A stretch of DNA of 34,464 nucleotides from Clostridium sp. CAG:433 (GTDB lineage Bacteria > Bacillota_I > Bacilli_A > RF39 > UBA660): the NCBI GenBank assembly GCA_000433675.1, contig FR893554.1, positions 2,349-36,812 on the forward strand, given 5' to 3'. Positions 1 to 9,256 of the stretch are shown here, piece by piece. The first letter of the stretch is position 1, and each line of letters opens with the position of its first letter. The translations under genes and the position numbers were made by a program. Under the pieces are notes generated by a model. It searched no databases, was not told the origin of the DNA, and saw nothing but the letters and a program-made list of their open reading frames with translations.

Positions 1-1356
1 TCTAGAGTATTAGGAGCAGAAAATATTGGAATATATAGTTTTACAATTTCTATAACAACATATTTTATTCTTTTTGGTTCACTCGGTGTTGCGATGTATG
101 GGCAAAGAGAAATAGCATATGTTCAAAATGATATTAAAAAAAGAAGTAAAATATTTTTTGAAATATTTTTTATGAGGTGCATAACACTTGGAATATCATT
201 ATTTATATTTTATATAACTTTTTGTTCAAAAGGACAATATAATATTTATTATAAAATTTTAATTCTAGAAATAATTGCTAATGCAATTGATATCAGTTGG
301 TATTTTCAAGGATTAGAAGAATTTAAAAAGACAGTAATGCGAAATACAATTGTAAAGTTAATAAGTGTTATTTGTATATTTGTATTTGTCAAAGAATCAA
401 CAGATTTAAATAAATATTTTATTATTTATGTACTTTCAACTTTTTTAGGTAATTTATCTTTATGGATGTATTTACCTAGATTTGTTCAAATGGTTAAAAT
501 AAAAGAATTAAATTTATTTAGACATATTAAACCTACAATAATGTTATTTATACCACAGATTGCAACTCAAATATATACGGTTTTAGATAAAACGATGATA
601 GGTGTTATTGTTTCAAATAAAGCAGAAGTTGGGTATTATGAGCAAGCACAAAAAATGATAAAATTACTAATGACAATTGCAACTTCTTTAGGTACAGTTA
701 TGATGCCAAGAATAGCAGCAACATTTGCGAGTGGTAATCATAAAAAGGTAAGAGAATATATGAATAAATCATTTTCCTTTATATTGTTATTGGCATTTCC
801 ATTAATGTTTGGAATTATAAGCGTATCAAGTAGTTTTGTACCATTATTTTATGGTAAAGGTTATGATAAAGTTGTTCCTTTATTATGTGTAATTAGCCCG
901 ATAATAGTTCTAATAGGATTAAGTAATGTAACAGGAACTCAATATTTATTACCAACAAGAAAACAAAATCAATATACATTATCTGTTGTAATAGGCGCTA
1001 TTGTAAATTTTATATTAAATTTAATATTAATTAAACATTTTGCAAGTATTGGTGCTTCTATAGCAACAGTAATTGCAGAACTTGCGGTAACGACAACACA
1101 ATTTATTTTAATAAGAAAAAAAATAAAATTTATTGGTGTTGTAAAATTATCTTATAAATATGTAATTGCATCATTAATTATGTTTATATGTAGTATAACT
1201 GTTGGTCATTTTATAAATGATAACTTTTTATCAATCATTTTACAAGTTATGGTTTCATGTTTTGCTTACTTTATAATTTTATATATTTTAAAGGATAAAT
1301 TAATAATAGAATCAGTAAATAAAGTTAGAAATAAATTAAGAAAAGAGGTTAAATAA
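1..1356 (+). CDS. Wzx-type oligosaccharide flippase (5' end outside the window)
   Basis: This is a polytopic membrane protein of the polysaccharide-biosynthesis/MVF flippase family, which moves lipid-linked oligosaccharide units across the membrane for capsule or exopolysaccharide assembly. The frame is open from base 1, and the first codons encode RVLGAENIGIYSF, which resembles the conserved segment near the start of Wzx proteins. The gene is therefore cut by the window edge, with probably only a few dozen residues missing, and an internal ATG at 94 is not the true start. The visible 451 residues form about a dozen hydrophobic segments and contain the family-like stretch DKTMIG followed by a YYEQAQK segment. 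Its TAA overlaps the ATG of the next gene by one base, so it is the upstream member of an operon with UDP-glucose dehydrogenase. The transported sugar cannot be told. Confidence 0.85.
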   Translation, partial: SRVLGAENIGIYSFTISITTYFILFGSLGVAMYGQREIAYVQNDIKKRSKIFFEIFFMRCITLGISLFIFYITFCSKGQYNIYYKILILEIIANAIDISWYFQGLEEFKKTVMRNTIVKLISVICIFVFVKESTDLNKYFIIYVLSTFLGNLSLWMYLPRFVQMVKIKELNLFRHIKPTIMLFIPQIATQIYTVLDKTMIGVIVSNKAEVGYYEQAQKMIKLLMTIATSLGTVMMPRIAATFASGNHKKVREYMNKSFSFILLLAFPLMFGIISVSSSFVPLFYGKGYDKVVPLLCVISPIIVLIGLSNVTGTQYLLPTRKQNQYTLSVVIGAIVNFILNLILIKHFASIGASIATVIAELAVTTTQFILIRKKIKFIGVVKLSYKYVIASLIMFICSITVGHFINDNFLSIILQVMVSCFAYFIILYILKDKLIIESVNKVRNKLRKEVK

Positions 1357-2525
1357 TGAAAATAGCAGTAGCAGGGACAGGTTATGTTGGTTTATCTCTA
1401 GCCACATTACTTAGTCAAAATAATGAGGTGGTAGCACTTGATGTTATACCTGAAAAAGTAGAGATGATAAATAATAGGATAAGTCCTATTCAAGATGAAT
1501 ATATTGAAAAATATTTTAAGGAAAAAAAGTTAAATTTAAAAGCTACTTTAGATTATAAAGAAGCTTTTGAAGGTGCTAGATTTGTCATAATTAGTACACC
1601 AACTAATTATGATGAAGAAAAAAACTTTTTTGATACATCATCAGTAGAAGATATAATTCAAAAAGTTATTTCTATGAATGATGACAATATTGTTATGGTT
1701 GTTAAAAGTACAATACCAGTTGGATTTATAAATAATATGAAAGAAAAATATAATATTGATAATATTATGTTTAGTCCTGAATTTTTAAGGGAAGGTAAAG
1801 CATTATATGATAATTTATATCCATCTAGAATAATTGTTGGTGAAAAAAGTGATAGAGCAAAAGAATTTGCTGGATTATTAAAAAGTGCATGTTTAAAAGA
1901 TGCTGTAGTAGTTAAATATATGAATTCTACTGAAGCAGAAGCAGTTAAATTATTTGCTAATACATATTTAGCACTTAGAGTAGCATATTTTAATGAGCTT
2001 GATACTTACGCAGAATTAAAAGGATTAAATACAAAAGATATAATAGATGGTGTATGTTTAGATCCTAGAATAGGTAACCATTATAATAATCCAAGTTTTG
2101 GCTATGGGGGTTATTGTTTACCAAAGGACTCAAAACAGTTAAAAGCTAATTATAAAGATGTACCAGAAAATCTAATAAGTGCAATAGTTGAAAGTAATAA
2201 AACAAGAAAAGATCATATTGCGGAAGAAATTATAAAGAAAAATCCTAAAATTGTTGGTATATATAGATTAACAATGAAAAGTGGTTCAGATAATTTTAGA
2301 GCAAGTGCTATTCAAGGTGTTATGAAAAGAATTAAAGCAAAAGGTATAGAAGTAGTAGTTTATGAACCAACACTAAAAGAAGATAATTTCTTTAATAGTA
2401 GAGTTATAAAAGATTTAGATGAATTTAAAAATATATCTGATGTTATATTAGTTAATAGAAATGATAACATATTGGATGATGTTAAAGATAAAATATATAC
2501 AAGAGATTTATTTTCAAGAGATTAA
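1356..2525 (+). CDS. ugd: UDP-glucose 6-dehydrogenase
   Basis: Oxidises UDP-glucose to UDP-glucuronate with NAD+, supplying an acidic sugar for surface polysaccharide. The 389 residues match the short bacterial UDP-glucose/GDP-mannose dehydrogenases. The N-terminal Rossmann motif is GTGYVGL (residues 7-13). A central STIPVG and SPEFLREG follow, and the catalytic loop FGYGGYCLPKD places the nucleophilic Cys at 254 and the Asp at 258. It overlaps the flippase gene by one base (TAATG) and ends in a strong terminator, so it closes a polysaccharide operon that begins outside the window. A GDP-mannose or UDP-N-acetylmannosamine dehydrogenase is possible in principle, but the length and the GGYCLPKD loop favour UDP-glucose. 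Confidence 0.93.
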   Translation: MKIAVAGTGYVGLSLATLLSQNNEVVALDVIPEKVEMINNRISPIQDEYIEKYFKEKKLNLKATLDYKEAFEGARFVIISTPTNYDEEKNFFDTSSVEDIIQKVISMNDDNIVMVVKSTIPVGFINNMKEKYNIDNIMFSPEFLREGKALYDNLYPSRIIVGEKSDRAKEFAGLLKSACLKDAVVVKYMNSTEAEAVKLFANTYLALRVAYFNELDTYAELKGLNTKDIIDGVCLDPRIGNHYNNPSFGYGGYCLPKDSKQLKANYKDVPENLISAIVESNKTRKDHIAEEIIKKNPKIVGIYRLTMKSGSDNFRASAIQGVMKRIKAKGIEVVVYEPTLKEDNFFNSRVIKDLDEFKNISDVILVNRNDNILDDVKDKIYTRDLFSRD

Positions 2526-2553
2526 TCAAGTTAAAAATAACTTGATTTTTTTT
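2525..2553 (+). terminator. Rho-independent terminator after ugd
   Basis: A nine-base stem ATCAAGTTA / TAACTTGAT with an AAAA loop is followed by a run of T. It begins on the last base of the ugd stop codon. A closely similar hairpin ends the next operon at 8602. Confidence 0.9.
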
Positions 2554-2563
2554 ATATTAACTA

Positions 2564-2592
2564 TTAAAAATTTAAAATATATTTGTTATAAT
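2564..2592 (+). promoter_or_regulatory. Possible promoter of the dockerin-protease operon
   Basis: A perfect TATAAT lies at 2587-2592, about 25 bases before the Shine-Dalgarno AGGTG. The -35 is weak (TTAAAA at 2564, 17-base spacer). Confidence 0.45.
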
Positions 2593-2617
2593 TATTAAAA
2601 GATATAGTAGGTGTTTT

Positions 2618-5600
2618 ATGAAGAAGTTTTTATGTATATTAATTATGATAGTTATATTACTATTTCCTAGTAATATATATGCTAAAAGTGTTAATAATGA
2701 AAGAAATTATGCTAACGTAGTATTTTTTACATATTTTAATGGGGATTTAGAGGGTAAAAAATATATGGAAGATAATTATAAAACTATAATGGAGTATTAT
2801 AATGGTTCTAGTGAAACTAGTGTTAAGAATTATTTAGAGAATATATCTTATAATAATTTTCATTTATATAATTTATTTCCTCAAATAAATGATAGTACTT
2901 TTATTCCAATTGAACTTAGTATTACAGAAGATGATGCGAATAATTCTAATTATGATTCAATTATTATTAGTGATGTTTTAAAAAAATATCCAAATGTTAG
3001 TGGAACAATTGATTATGATAATGATGGTATTGTTGATAATTTAACTATTATTTTAAGGAATAAAGCTGATAATGCTGGTTCTAATTCATCTCTTGTATCT
3101 CATAAGAGTGATTATCCTGGTGGTAATGATATAACATTATCTAATAAGTCTTTAGGTACTTATAATATGCTTAATACATATTCAATTAGAAATACTAAGA
3201 GTTCTGTTATTATTCATGAATTTATGCATTCTTTAGGTTATCCAGATTTATATAATAGTAATAATGATTATCCAGTATTTACTTGGGATATTATGGGTAA
3301 TGTTATTTCACCGCCTCCATATTCACTTGCTTATTTAAGAAGTTATTTTACAAATTGGCTTAGTATTGATGAAATTACTAAATCTGGAACTATTACATTA
3401 AATACTCAAGATAATAAAGATGGTAATCAAGCATATATAATTAAATCACCATTAAATGATTATGAATTTTTTGTTGTAGAATATAGAAAGAAACCAACTT
3501 TATTTGATAAGATAGACAGAAGTATAAGTAATAGTGGTGTTATTGTATATAAAATTAATACAACAATAACAGGTTTAAGTAATAAATTTGGTTCATATGG
3601 TGTATATGTATATAGAGATAATTCTTTTGCTTTAAATAGTACTCCATCTTCAGCAGTTTATAATACAGTTTTTTCTAAAGAACTTGGTAGAACAACTGTA
3701 GGTAATAGTGATTTAAATAGTAAAGATAAAGCATTATTATATAGTGATGGAACTAATTCAGGTATAGTACTTAGTGAAATAGGTTCATCAAGTTCAAATA
3801 GTATTACATTAAATGTAAGTATTCCAAATAAAGATGATTTAGATGTTTGGAATGAATTAAAATATGATGATATTAATAAAAATGGTGGTTATAAAGTTCA
3901 AACATCTATAGAAATGAATAATAAAATATATGTAGGTTCAATAACAAATAATAAATTATATACTACTGTTTATGATAATGGTAATTGGAGTACTATATCG
4001 AATGGTACTAATATTGTTATTGGTGATGTATCTCCAAGTACAATGGAGTTTAAAATAATTAATAATAAATTATATTTAATATATGGTTGTTGGAATAAAA
4101 TAGGTGTTTATTCTTTAGAAAATAATATATGGAAAAAAAGAGCAGAATATAACTATTCAACTGGTTATATGAGTACTGAAGTAATAAATAATGAATTATA
4201 TATTGCTAATATGTATGACAATAATAATGCTGAATTATTAAAATATAAAGATGATAATATAACTAAAGTAACTAATTATTATAGTGGTTCATTTGTAGGT
4301 GATCCAAAAGTTTTATCAATTAATAATAAAATATATTTAATGGTAAGAGAATCAAGTACTAAAAAGATAAAAATATATGAATATAGTAATAATATTCTTA
4401 AAGAAATTAATAATGATATATTAGTTAATTCATATGATGCGAAAGATTTAAATAATAAAATAATTATTGCTGGTAAAAATACTGGTGATATTGAATTATA
4501 TGAATTTGATGGAACTAATTTTAAAAAGAAAACTGAAACTATTCCATATAATTTACCACAATTATTTAAATCACAAGGTAATCTTTATTTAAGAACAATT
4601 AAAGATCCAACTGATATATATAGTAATGATAATGTATTAATGGTTTATTCATTATCCGATAAAGTTACAATGGAAGGAAATAATATTGCAAGTGGTGTTA
4701 ATGCAGATTATAGTGGTGTATTTTCTATAGGTAATAGATTATATATTTCATATATAAAAGACGATATAACTCATATTAAGTATAAAGAATCAAATAATAG
4801 TTTATTATCTTTAAGTATTACATCACCAAATAAAACAACTTATACAGTTGGTGATAATGTAGATTTAACTGGTTTAAAAGTAATTGCTAATTATACTAAA
4901 AATAGAAAAGAACTTAGTAATAATGAATATACTATAACTAATTTTAATACAAATAAAGTGGGTAGTTATAGTGCTACTATAACATATGAAGGAATTAGTA
5001 ATTCATTTAATTATGAAGTAATTGAAAAAGTAATATTAAACCCACTTAAAAGCATTAACTTAAATAAAACTAGTGACACAAAATATATAGGTGAAACAGA
5101 AAATTTAACTGTTATTTATAATCCAAGTAATACAACTGATAATAAAAATGTAACATGGACAAGTAGTAATAATAATGTTGCATCAATTAATAATGGAGTT
5201 GTAACTGCTAAAGGAATAGGTAATGCTATTATAACTGCTAAAGTTGGAAATTTAACTGCAAGTTATAAAATAACTGTTATAAAACATGATAATCCAGTAA
5301 TAGTAAAAGCAAATACTTTAACATATAATGGAAAAGAACAAGAACTTATAACAGTAAGTAATATTAAAGGTAATATTTGTTATTCATATAATCCTATTTC
5401 TAGTTGCTCAAAAAATGAAAGTATACCTAAAAAGATTAATGCAGGAGAATATACAGTATATTACTTTGTAAGTGGAGACAATAATTATAATAGTAAATCA
5501 GGTAGTATAAAAGTTAATATTAATAAAAAGGTTATAATAAAACCTATAAGTTCAAGTGATAAAACTTATAATGGAACAATACAAAATTCTAATATAGTAA

Positions 5601-7153
5601 AACCAGATGGAGTAAGCATTAAAAATGGAAGTATTGAAAGTGCGACAAATGTTGGAAAATACAATATAACATATATATTAGATCAAAATCATATATGGAA
5701 TGATGGAAGTAATAATGATGTTACTATTATATGGAAAATAAATCCATACAATATAAGTAATGCATTAGTAAATGGTGTAAGTGACAAAGTATATAATGGA
5801 AATAATATAGTGCAAGATAATATTAATGTAACAGTACCAATACCAAGTGGAAAAACAAGTAATCCAACATATAATGTAACTTATAAAGATAATTTAAATT
5901 CTGGAGTAGCAACTATGATTATTACTGGAACAGGAAATTATACTGGAACAAAAAATGTAACATTCAAAATAAATAAGGCAAATAATCCAGTAATAGTGAA
6001 AGCAAATACTTTAACATATAATGAACAAGAACAAGAGCTTATAACAGTAAGTAATATTAAAGGTAATATTTGTTATTCATATAATCCTATTTCTAGTTGC
6101 TCAAAAAATGAAAGTATACCTAAAAAGATTAATGCAGGAGAATATACAGTATATTACTTTGTAAGTGGAGACAATAATTATAATAGTAAATCAGGTAGTA
6201 TAAAGGTTAATATTAATAAAAAAAGTGGAAATATTTCTTATTTAAATAAAAGTATAACAAAGACCCAAGGTGATCAAGCATTTACAAATGTACTTACGAA
6301 AACAGGTGATGGCATTATAAATTATTCATCAAGTGATAATAAAGTAGCAACTATAGATAAAAATGGTAAGGTTACAATTTTATCTTCTGGTAATACTGTA
6401 ATAAAGGCAATAGTTATAGATGGTGAAAATTATTTTTATAATATAAAAGAAGCAAGTTATACTTTAACTGTAAATAAAAAAATAATAAATATTCCAATTA
6501 CTAGTATAAGTTTAAATAAAACTAGTGGTACAAAATATATTGGAGAAACAGAAAATCTAGTAGTATCTTATAATCCAAGTAATACAACTGATAATAAAAG
6601 TATTACATGGACAACTAGTAATAAAAAAGTAGCAACTATTAATAACGGAGTTGTAAAAGCAGTAGGAATAGGTAATGCTGTTATAACAGCTAAAGTAATG
6701 AATAAAACTGCTACTTATAATATTACTGTAAAGAAAAAAGAAAATAGACCAATAACTTACAAATATACATATGATAGTTCTAAAAAAATAATATTTAAAT
6801 TAAATAATAATATTAATATAAATACATTTAAAAATAATTTAAATTATAGTTCTATAATAAAGAGTAACAACAATATTTTAAAAGATAATGATTTAATTAG
6901 AACAAATATGACTATAACATATACAGATGATGAAGGTAATGTTCAAATATATAATACATCTGTTTTAGGTGATGTTAATGGTGATGGTAATATTAATGCA
7001 TTAGATTATGTAAAAATAAAAAATCATATTATGAATACTAAAAAAATTACTGGAGATGTATTTATATTATCAGCTGATTATAATAATGATGGAAAGATAA
7101 GTGCATTAGATTATGTAAGAATAAAAAATTATATTATGAATGGAGGTAAATAA
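2618..7153 (+). CDS. Secreted M6-like metalloprotease with Ig/MBG repeats and C-terminal dockerin
   Basis: A large exported protein of 1511 residues. Residues 1-22 are a signal peptide ending ...NIYA. The protease domain carries HEFMHSLGYPD at 200-210, the HExxHxxGxxD zinc motif of the M6 (immune inhibitor A-like) family, a Met-turn WDIMG at 223-227, and an upstream DYDNDGIVD segment. Residues about 405-725 are blade-like repeats (NNKLY, NNKIY) suggesting a beta-propeller. Ig-like modules follow: a Big_3-type domain near 733-805, BIG2-type near 810-885 and 1294-1372, and MBG-like modules including two near-identical copies at 892-970 and 1123-1202. The C-terminus (about 1450-1511) is a type I dockerin with two calcium loops, DVNGDGNINALDYVKIKNHI and DYNNDGKISALDYVRIKNYI. 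No cohesin is recognised nearby. The next gene starts on its last base, so the two are probably coexpressed. Substrate is unknown; degradation of host or mucosal protein is inference. Confidence 0.85.
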   Translation: MKKFLCILIMIVILLFPSNIYAKSVNNERNYANVVFFTYFNGDLEGKKYMEDNYKTIMEYYNGSSETSVKNYLENISYNNFHLYNLFPQINDSTFIPIELSITEDDANNSNYDSIIISDVLKKYPNVSGTIDYDNDGIVDNLTIILRNKADNAGSNSSLVSHKSDYPGGNDITLSNKSLGTYNMLNTYSIRNTKSSVIIHEFMHSLGYPDLYNSNNDYPVFTWDIMGNVISPPPYSLAYLRSYFTNWLSIDEITKSGTITLNTQDNKDGNQAYIIKSPLNDYEFFVVEYRKKPTLFDKIDRSISNSGVIVYKINTTITGLSNKFGSYGVYVYRDNSFALNSTPSSAVYNTVFSKELGRTTVGNSDLNSKDKALLYSDGTNSGIVLSEIGSSSSNSITLNVSIPNKDDLDVWNELKYDDINKNGGYKVQTSIEMNNKIYVGSITNNKLYTTVYDNGNWSTISNGTNIVIGDVSPSTMEFKIINNKLYLIYGCWNKIGVYSLENNIWKKRAEYNYSTGYMSTEVINNELYIANMYDNNNAELLKYKDDNITKVTNYYSGSFVGDPKVLSINNKIYLMVRESSTKKIKIYEYSNNILKEINNDILVNSYDAKDLNNKIIIAGKNTGDIELYEFDGTNFKKKTETIPYNLPQLFKSQGNLYLRTIKDPTDIYSNDNVLMVYSLSDKVTMEGNNIASGVNADYSGVFSIGNRLYISYIKDDITHIKYKESNNSLLSLSITSPNKTTYTVGDNVDLTGLKVIANYTKNRKELSNNEYTITNFNTNKVGSYSATITYEGISNSFNYEVIEKVILNPLKSINLNKTSDTKYIGETENLTVIYNPSNTTDNKNVTWTSSNNNVASINNGVVTAKGIGNAIITAKVGNLTASYKITVIKHDNPVIVKANTLTYNGKEQELITVSNIKGNICYSYNPISSCSKNESIPKKINAGEYTVYYFVSGDNNYNSKSGSIKVNINKKVIIKPISSSDKTYNGTIQNSNIVKPDGVSIKNGSIESATNVGKYNITYILDQNHIWNDGSNNDVTIIWKINPYNISNALVNGVSDKVYNGNNIVQDNINVTVPIPSGKTSNPTYNVTYKDNLNSGVATMIITGTGNYTGTKNVTFKINKANNPVIVKANTLTYNEQEQELITVSNIKGNICYSYNPISSCSKNESIPKKINAGEYTVYYFVSGDNNYNSKSGSIKVNINKKSGNISYLNKSITKTQGDQAFTNVLTKTGDGIINYSSSDNKVATIDKNGKVTILSSGNTVIKAIVIDGENYFYNIKEASYTLTVNKKIINIPITSISLNKTSGTKYIGETENLVVSYNPSNTTDNKSITWTTSNKKVATINNGVVKAVGIGNAVITAKVMNKTATYNITVKKKENRPITYKYTYDSSKKIIFKLNNNININTFKNNLNYSSIIKSNNNILKDNDLIRTNMTITYTDDEGNVQIYNTSVLGDVNGDGNINALDYVKIKNHIMNTKKITGDVFILSADYNNDGKISALDYVRIKNYIMNGGK
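5291..5529 (+). repeat. Intragenic direct repeat, copy 1 (MBG module)
   Basis: 239 bases encoding one MBG-like module. It recurs at 5984-6222 with only about five substitutions, 693 bases (231 codons) apart and in frame. Confidence 0.93.
5984..6222 (+). repeat. Intragenic direct repeat, copy 2 (MBG module)
   Basis: Second copy of the 239-base module. The only protein-level change noticed is NGKEQE to NEQEQE, and both copies keep the Cys pair in NICYSYNPISSC. The other Ig-like modules of the gene differ far more at DNA level, so this pair arose recently or is kept alike by gene conversion. Confidence 0.93.
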
Positions 7154-8604
7154 TGAAAAAGTTTTTAGTAATTTTAATTACGTTATTATGCTTTTTTCCT
7201 ATAAATGTATTTGCTAGTGGAAGTATTAGTGTTAATAGAGGAAGTTTATCTATTACAAAAGGAAGTTCTTCTTCATTTGTAGTAAGCGCAAATAATGCAG
7301 CAGGAAGAGTTGATATTTATTCAAGCAATTCATCAGTTGCTAAAGTAAGCACTAGTTCATCATGGCTTGATAATAATTCAGTAACAGTAACAGTTACTGG
7401 TGTAAATGATGGAAATGCTACTATTATTGTTAAAATAACTGACGCAGCAACATATGATGAAGAAGCATTATCTGGAACAAGAAGTGTAAGTGTAAATGTT
7501 TATTCTAATACAAGTTCAAATAATGTTTCAAATAATAATTCACAAAATAGTAATCAAAGTAAACCATCGAATTCAAGTAAATATAATAATTCATCTAATA
7601 CTAAAAAAAATGAACCTATAAAAAATGATGCAACTTTAAGTAGTTTAAATGTTAAAAATTATGATATTGAATTTGATAAAAATAAAGAAGAATATAATAT
7701 TGAAATAGAAAATTATATTAATTCACTTGATATAGATGCTAAAGTAAATATGTCTACATCAAAAGTAAATATTGAAGGCAATAAAGATTTAAAAGTAGGG
7801 GATAATACTATAAATGTTATTGTTACAAGTGAAGATGGTACTAAAAAAACATATAAAATTAATGTAAAAAGAAAAGATGAGGTAGTTGAAACAACAATAG
7901 ATAAAATAAATGAAGTAATTGATGGTACAACTAAAGATACTGTTAAGATAAAGATAATAGATAATTTGAAAATATCAAAAGATATAATTGATAAGATAAA
8001 TTCAAGTAAAAAGAATATTATTATTAATAAGTATGATAATGATAAGATTGTTTATTCTTGGAATTTTAAAAGTGGTAATATGAATTTTAAAAAAGAATTT
8101 GATTCTAATATATCATTTTCTGATAAAGATTTAGAAAGCTTACGTAAAAAAAATAATTATTCTGAAATATATAAAGTTATATTTGGATATAATGGAGATA
8201 TTAGTGATTCTATAATAAAATTAAATGTTTCAGGAAAATTTAACAATAATGATAAAGTTAATATTTATAAATATGATAAAGAAAGTAATAGTTTTATATT
8301 AATTAAAAATGATATAGTTGTAAAAGATGATATGATTGAATTTAATATAAATAAAGCAGAAGATTTAATATTATCAAGATCAAAATTAGATAATAAATCA
8401 ATTAATGAATTTTGTAGTAGTATTAAAAAATCATTTAATTACTTTATTATTATATCTATAGTTGAGTTATTAATAATATTTGCATTAATATATTATTTCT
8501 TATTTTATAAAAAAATAAGAAAACAAAATATAGTAACAAATGATGTTAAAAAGAAAAATAACAAAAAAGTTATAAAAACAAAAAATAATAAGGTAAAGAA
8601 TTAA
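7153..8604 (+). CDS. Membrane-anchored surface protein with Ig-like and cadherin-like domains
   Basis: Residues 1-21 are a signal peptide. A beta-rich Ig-like domain (about 22-117) starts SISVNRGSLSITKGSSSSF and resembles the BIG2-like domains of gut Bacillota surface proteins. A Ser/Asn-rich linker (about 118-157) leads to a cadherin-like beta-sandwich (about 160-243, from DATLSSLNVKNYDIEF to KKTYKINVKR). A further beta-rich region precedes a transmembrane helix at about 430-452 and a very basic tail (KKKNNKKVIKTKNNK), so most of the protein lies outside the cell. There is no LPxTG motif. Its ATG overlaps the stop of the dockerin protease by one base, and its Shine-Dalgarno GGAGG lies inside that gene. 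A role as membrane anchor or partner for the protease is inference; no cohesin fold is recognisable by eye. Confidence 0.8.
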   Translation: MKKFLVILITLLCFFPINVFASGSISVNRGSLSITKGSSSSFVVSANNAAGRVDIYSSNSSVAKVSTSSSWLDNNSVTVTVTGVNDGNATIIVKITDAATYDEEALSGTRSVSVNVYSNTSSNNVSNNNSQNSNQSKPSNSSKYNNSSNTKKNEPIKNDATLSSLNVKNYDIEFDKNKEEYNIEIENYINSLDIDAKVNMSTSKVNIEGNKDLKVGDNTINVIVTSEDGTKKTYKINVKRKDEVVETTIDKINEVIDGTTKDTVKIKIIDNLKISKDIIDKINSSKKNIIINKYDNDKIVYSWNFKSGNMNFKKEFDSNISFSDKDLESLRKKNNYSEIYKVIFGYNGDISDSIIKLNVSGKFNNNDKVNIYKYDKESNSFILIKNDIVVKDDMIEFNINKAEDLILSRSKLDNKSINEFCSSIKKSFNYFIIISIVELLIIFALIYYFLFYKKIRKQNIVTNDVKKKNNKKVIKTKNNKVKN

Positions 8605-8630
8605 GTTAAAAAATAACTTGATTCTTTTAT
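8602..8630 (+). terminator. Terminator of the dockerin-protease operon
   Basis: Stem AAGTTA / TAACTT with an A5 loop, followed by GATTCTTTT. It is weaker than, but nearly the same in sequence as, the hairpin at 2525-2553. Confidence 0.7.
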
Positions 8631-8650
8631 TAATTGACTTAAGAAATTGT

Positions 8651-8679
8651 TTGACCTTAATATATAATTGTGATATATT
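8651..8679 (+). promoter_or_regulatory. Promoter of the first vanZ-like gene
   Basis: TTGACC at 8651-8656, a 17-base spacer, and TATATT at 8674-8679 preceded by TGA, giving an extended -10. Confidence 0.75.
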
Positions 8680-8703
8680 GTCTATGCAAGTTAGGTGATA
8701 AAA

Positions 8704-9150
8704 ATGAAAAAAATAATAATATATATTTTATTAGCGTTATTATGTATGATAACTATATTTTGTTTTTCTAGTAAGAATACTATGGAATCTAATAGTACTA
8801 GTAAAAACTTAATTAGGTATTCAGTAAGAGTATATGAAAAAGTTACTAATAAAGAAGTAGATGAAGAAAAAGTTATTACTAAATTAAATTATCCAATTAG
8901 GAAACTTGCTCATTTTAGTATCTATTTCTTACTTGGAATATTTATGTATGGTATATTTTCTTGCATTAAAATAAATCATAAATTACTTTTATCAATGGTT
9001 ATATGCATAATATATGCATCATTAGATGAAACACATCAATTGTTTGTATATGGTAGAACTGCACAAGTATTAGATGTATTAATTGATAGTGTAGGTAGTT
9101 TAATTAGTATGTTAATTATTAAAGTTATAAAAAATAGAAAAAAATATTGA
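8704..9150 (+). CDS. VanZ-like membrane protein (copy 1)
   Basis: A 148-residue protein of the VanZ-like family, small integral membrane proteins named after the teicoplanin-resistance accessory protein; their biochemical function is not settled. It has an N-terminal hydrophobic helix ending in FCFSS, the conserved RKLAHF..YFLLG segment, the DETHQLFVYGRTAQVLD signature and two further membrane helices. The start is taken as ATG 8704, with Shine-Dalgarno AGGTG; a GTG at 8695 lies inside that site. It is the only gene in the window whose apparent final stop is TGA; an in-frame TAA follows eight codons later. It is a paralogue of the gene at 13046. Confidence 0.85.
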   Translation: MKKIIIYILLALLCMITIFCFSSKNTMESNSTSKNLIRYSVRVYEKVTNKEVDEEKVITKLNYPIRKLAHFSIYFLLGIFMYGIFSCIKINHKLLLSMVICIIYASLDETHQLFVYGRTAQVLDVLIDSVGSLISMLIIKVIKNRKKY

Positions 9151-9175
9151 TTATATTTATCTATATTGTTATAAT
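9147..9175 (+). promoter_or_regulatory. Promoter upstream of a hairpin and the YHYH gene
   Basis: TTGATT at 9147-9152 overlaps the TGA stop of the vanZ-like gene. It is followed by a 17-base spacer and a perfect TATAAT at 9170-9175, so transcription should start near 9182, just before the hairpin at 9187. Confidence 0.7.
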
Positions 9176-9186
9176 TTAATTAAATG

Positions 9187-9232
9187 AAGGGCTTGTATAG
9201 ACTTTATAAAAGTTTATGCATGTCCTTTTTTA
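9187..9232 (+). terminator. Long hairpin with T run: attenuator, terminator or sRNA end
   Basis: A stem of about 19 pairs, including several G-U pairs and one mismatch, runs from AAGGGCTTGTATAGACTTT through a short ATAA loop to AAGTTTATGCATGTCCTT, and a T run follows. A good promoter lies immediately upstream and a coding start 25 bases downstream. It may terminate the vanZ transcript, attenuate the next gene, or end a short RNA of about 50 nt. Confidence 0.65.
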
Positions 9233-9256
9233 TTTTATATTAGTAGGAGAGAAGTT

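Noticed and set aside
7153..8604. Sortase (LPxTG) anchoring of the 483-aa surface protein
   Set aside because: No LPxTG-like motif precedes the membrane helix; it looks like a plain transmembrane anchor.
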